Shown: positions 6,063-7,639 of the stretch, in pieces
Position numbering within the stretch: the stretch's first letter is position 1
Layout of the letters: each line of letters opens with the position of its first letter
From: Burkholderiales bacterium
GTDB lineage: Bacteria; Pseudomonadota; Gammaproteobacteria; Burkholderiales; SG8-39
Assembly: GCA_005777205.1 (NCBI GenBank)
Contig: SXNB01000028.1
Span: 1-7,639, forward strand
Direction of reading: 5' to 3'
DNA length: 7,639 bases
Position numbers and translations under genes: made by a program
The notes under the pieces: model-generated
What the model was told of the DNA's origin: nothing
What the model saw: the letters and a program-made list of their open reading frames with translations, nothing else
Database searches by the model: none

Positions 6063-7190
6063 ATGCAGGAAACACTCCTAGGTGGCTTGTCTGCACGCGT
6101 TTTTTTGCGCCGCCACTGGCAGAAGCGCCCGTTGCTCGTGCGCGGCGCGCTGCCCGGTTTCACGGGCGTGCTGGACTCGGCTGCGCTATTCGCTCTCGCA
6201 TCGCGGAACGACGTCGAATCGAGACTGGTACGGCGGACGAGGGATCGCTGGGAAGTCCGCGAGGGTCCCCTGCCCCGCGCAGCCCTGTCGCGCGCTGGTG
6301 CGCGCGACTGGACCCTGCTCGTCAACGGCGTGGACCACCACAGCCTGGCCGCTGCGCGCCTGCTGCGGCGTTTCGCCTTCGTCCCGGAGTCCCGCTTGGA
6401 CGACGTCATGGTGAGCCACGCTGTTCCCGGCGGCGGCGTCGGGCCGCATTTCGACAGCTATGACGTGTTCCTCGTCCAGGCCCACGGGCGGCGCCGGTGG
6501 CGGCTGGCGAGAGCGCGTCCTTTCGCGCTCGTGCCCGGCGCGCCCCTGAAATTGATCGCGGACTTCCGTCCCGAGGAAGAGATGGTGCTCGAACCCGGGG
6601 ACCTGCTCTACCTCCCTCCGGGCTGGGGACACGACGGCATTGCACTGGACGAATGCGTCACCTGCTCGGTGGGCATGCGCGCGCCGCAAGGCGATGAACT
6701 CCCCGCCGCCTTCCTCGACTACCTGCAAGAGCGCGGATTGCCCGCGGCCGGCTACCGCGATCCGGACCTCGCGCCCGCAAGGCACCCTGGGCGAATCGAC
6801 CGCGGCATCCTCGCCCATGCCGCGCGGCAGCTTGCCCGCATCCGCTGGTCGGGTCGCGACATCGAGGACTTCCTCGGCCGCCACTTGTCGTCGCCGCGCC
6901 CGCACACCGTGTTCGCCGCGCGGCGCATGCCGGCGCCCGACCGGCTCGCGCGCAGCACCGTGGTGCTCGATCCGAAGACGCGCATGCTGTACCGCGGCAG
7001 TCGCGTGTTCCTCAACGGCGAATCCTGGGCCCCCGGCGAGGCGGCGCTGCGCCCGCTCGCCCTCCTCGCCGACCGCCGCAGCGCGCCGGGACGCGCCCTT
7101 GCCCGCGCGGGCTTGCGGCGTCTCGTCTACGAGTGGTACTGCGCCGGCGCGCTGCAACTGCGGCGCGGCGAAGGAGCGAAGCATAAGTGA
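6063..7190 (+). CDS. roxA: Cupin (JmjC-type) 2-oxoglutarate/Fe(II) oxygenase of the RoxA/YcfD ribosomal arginine hydroxylase family
   Basis: This 375-residue protein matches the length of E. coli RoxA (YcfD), which hydroxylates an arginine of ribosomal protein L16 (uL16) in the cytosol. The iron-binding triad is visible as HFD (His129, Asp131) and His190 in PPGWGHDG (185-192). Flanking signatures agree: RRHWQKRPLLVRGALPGF (16-33), SHAVPGGGVGPHFDSYDVF (118-136), GRRRWRLAR (142-150), EPGDLLYLPPGW (177-188) and SVGMRAPQ (202-209). The C-terminal part, ending VYEWYCAGALQLRRG, fits the helical and winged-helix end of the family. I chose ATG 6063 because the conserved LLGGLS segment follows directly; there is no Shine-Dalgarno before it, and the in-frame TTG at 6087 would cut into the conserved start. 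It is transcribed away from the glutamate-synthase-like gene. The stop TGA at 7188-7190 lies just before or within the broken next gene. Substrate is assigned by family only. Confidence 0.9.
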   Translation: MQETLLGGLSARVFLRRHWQKRPLLVRGALPGFTGVLDSAALFALASRNDVESRLVRRTRDRWEVREGPLPRAALSRAGARDWTLLVNGVDHHSLAAARLLRRFAFVPESRLDDVMVSHAVPGGGVGPHFDSYDVFLVQAHGRRRWRLARARPFALVPGAPLKLIADFRPEEEMVLEPGDLLYLPPGWGHDGIALDECVTCSVGMRAPQGDELPAAFLDYLQERGLPAAGYRDPDLAPARHPGRIDRGILAHAARQLARIRWSGRDIEDFLGRHLSSPRPHTVFAARRMPAPDRLARSTVVLDPKTRMLYRGSRVFLNGESWAPGEAALRPLALLADRRSAPGRALARAGLRRLVYEWYCAGALQLRRGEGAKHK

Positions 7191-7218
7191 GCAGGCGAAG
7201 GAGGCGCCAAAGACGGAG
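7171..7218 (+). promoter_or_regulatory. Cluster of three Shine-Dalgarno-like sites before the interrupted gene
   Basis: AAGGAG (7171-7176), AAGGAGG (7198-7204) and CGGAG (7214-7218) occur within 48 bases spanning the cupin stop codon. They are followed at 6, 8 and 6 bases by ATA, ACG and GTG, all in the frame of the interrupted gene. The middle one is the strongest match to the 16S rRNA 3' end. The first lies inside the cupin coding sequence and all encode ordinary residues, so chance cannot be excluded. Confidence 0.4.
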
Positions 7219-7639
7219 TACACCGTGTTCAACACGGCGGCCGAGTTCCGCGCTGCGCTGGACCGGCTGCTAGAGCAGGAGGGCCGCGAACTGCGCGTGT
7301 TCGACCCCGACCTCGGTTCGCTGCAGCTGAACGACCCTGCGCGCTTCAAACGCCTCTAGCGCTTCCTGCGCGCCAGCCGCACGCGCCACCCGTTCATCGC
7401 AGTGCATGACTCGGATCCCCCGGTCAAGCGCAGCCCGCGGATGATGTCGCTGTTCTCGCGCCACGTTCATGCGATCCAGATCAACCGCACCCATGAGGAA
7501 ATCCGCAGCATCCAGGACTCCTTCCTCGTAATGGATTCGGCGCATTACGTTCGCCGGCCGGTGGCCGCGGTCTTCCGCGGCACCGCGGGCCTCCATGACG
7601 CCACCAAGGCCCTGTCGATGCGCTCGCGTTTCCAGGAAA
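7183..7639 (+). pseudogene. Interrupted conserved gene with in-frame TAG at 7357-7359 and no clean start; 3' end beyond the window
   Basis: One reading frame is protein-like from about 7213 to the window end, but a TAG at 7357-7359 splits it. Before the TAG it reads EYTVFNTAAEFRAALDR, ELRVFDPDLGSLQLNDP and RFKRL; after it RFLRASRTRHPFIAVHD, then SRHVHAIQINRTHEEIR and DSAHYVRRPVAAVFRG, 93 further codons with no stop. The pattern resembles a roughly 150-residue uncharacterised domain (I believe the one called DUF7931) found in betaproteobacteria alone or near GNAT acetyltransferases; that name is from memory. Homologues usually have Glu or Gln in the LxRFLRASR position, and one base change turns GAG or CAG into TAG. 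The start is also unclear: the only standard in-frame codon is GTG 7225 with CGGAG six bases before. The ATA at 7183 (AAGGAG six bases before) and the ACG at 7213 (AAGGAGG eight bases before) look like altered ATGs. At least four complete genes here end in TAG, so it is a normal stop. Decay or sequence error are both possible. Confidence 0.65.

Noticed and set aside
5990..6409. Upstream part of the - strand frame that contains the peroxiredoxin relic
   Set aside because: Beyond about 5990 the translation is Arg/Ser-rich, contains no peroxiredoxin blocks and lies antisense to the cupin gene and its promoter. I do not count it as part of the relic.
7187..7190. GTGA overlap at the cupin stop as a start for the next gene
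   Set aside because: The GTG at 7187 is in a different frame from the protein-like sequence that follows and gives an Arg-rich nonsense product.
6186..7349. Long open frame antisense to the cupin gene
   Set aside because: The cupin gene on the + strand has clear catalytic motifs throughout. The antisense product is low-complexity (Ala, Arg, Glu) with no recognisable motif.
7357..7359. TAG read as pyrrolysine or another recoded amino acid
   Set aside because: At least four complete genes in the window end with TAG. There is no Pyl machinery in view, and the position fits a normal Glu or Gln codon changed by one base.

Overview
The window is GC-rich (I estimate about two-thirds G+C) and gene-dense. 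Its protein families and style suggest a betaproteobacterium of the Burkholderiales, Rhodocyclales or Nitrosomonadales type. This rests on the DctP-type TRAP binding protein, the fused NAD(P)H-hydrate repair enzyme, the membrane-anchored lone glutamate-synthase domain and the RoxA-type cupin oxygenase. It is an inference from family resemblance only; there is no rRNA or other taxonomic marker here.

Region 1 (1-3845, + strand) is a transport operon. It holds the 3' part of a TRAP periplasmic binding protein (dctP-like, cut by the window edge), the small 4-TM subunit (dctQ-like) and the large 12-TM-class permease (dctM-like). A bifunctional NAD(P)H-hydrate epimerase/dehydratase (nnr) follows after only 14 bases. 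The genes are tightly packed, with a GTGA overlap between dctQ and dctM, so they are probably co-transcribed.

Region 2 (3847-5698, - strand) meets region 1 tail to tail with a single base between the stop codons. In transcription order it holds a membrane-anchored FMN/[3Fe-4S] glutamate-synthase-like protein and then a small exported protein of unknown function, 7 bases apart.

Region 3 (5699-6062) is the gap between the divergent glutamate-synthase-like and cupin genes. It is not empty: about 225 bases on the - strand encode the C-terminal part of a BCP/AhpC-type peroxiredoxin with no N-terminal half, no catalytic cysteine and a frameshifted tail, so I call it a gene relic. A perfect TATAAT sits six bases before the cupin start codon.

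Region 4 (6063-7639, + strand) holds an intact RoxA/YcfD-like cupin (JmjC-type) ribosomal oxygenase. After it comes a reading frame that is clearly protein-coding but is interrupted by an in-frame TAG and lacks a clean ATG start. It runs off the window end.

I see no CRISPR array, insertion sequence, tRNA, rRNA or phage gene. The most informative unusual features are the decay (or sequence error) on both sides of the cupin gene and the possibly leaderless cupin transcript. I do not see convincing evidence for a wholly new multi-gene system.
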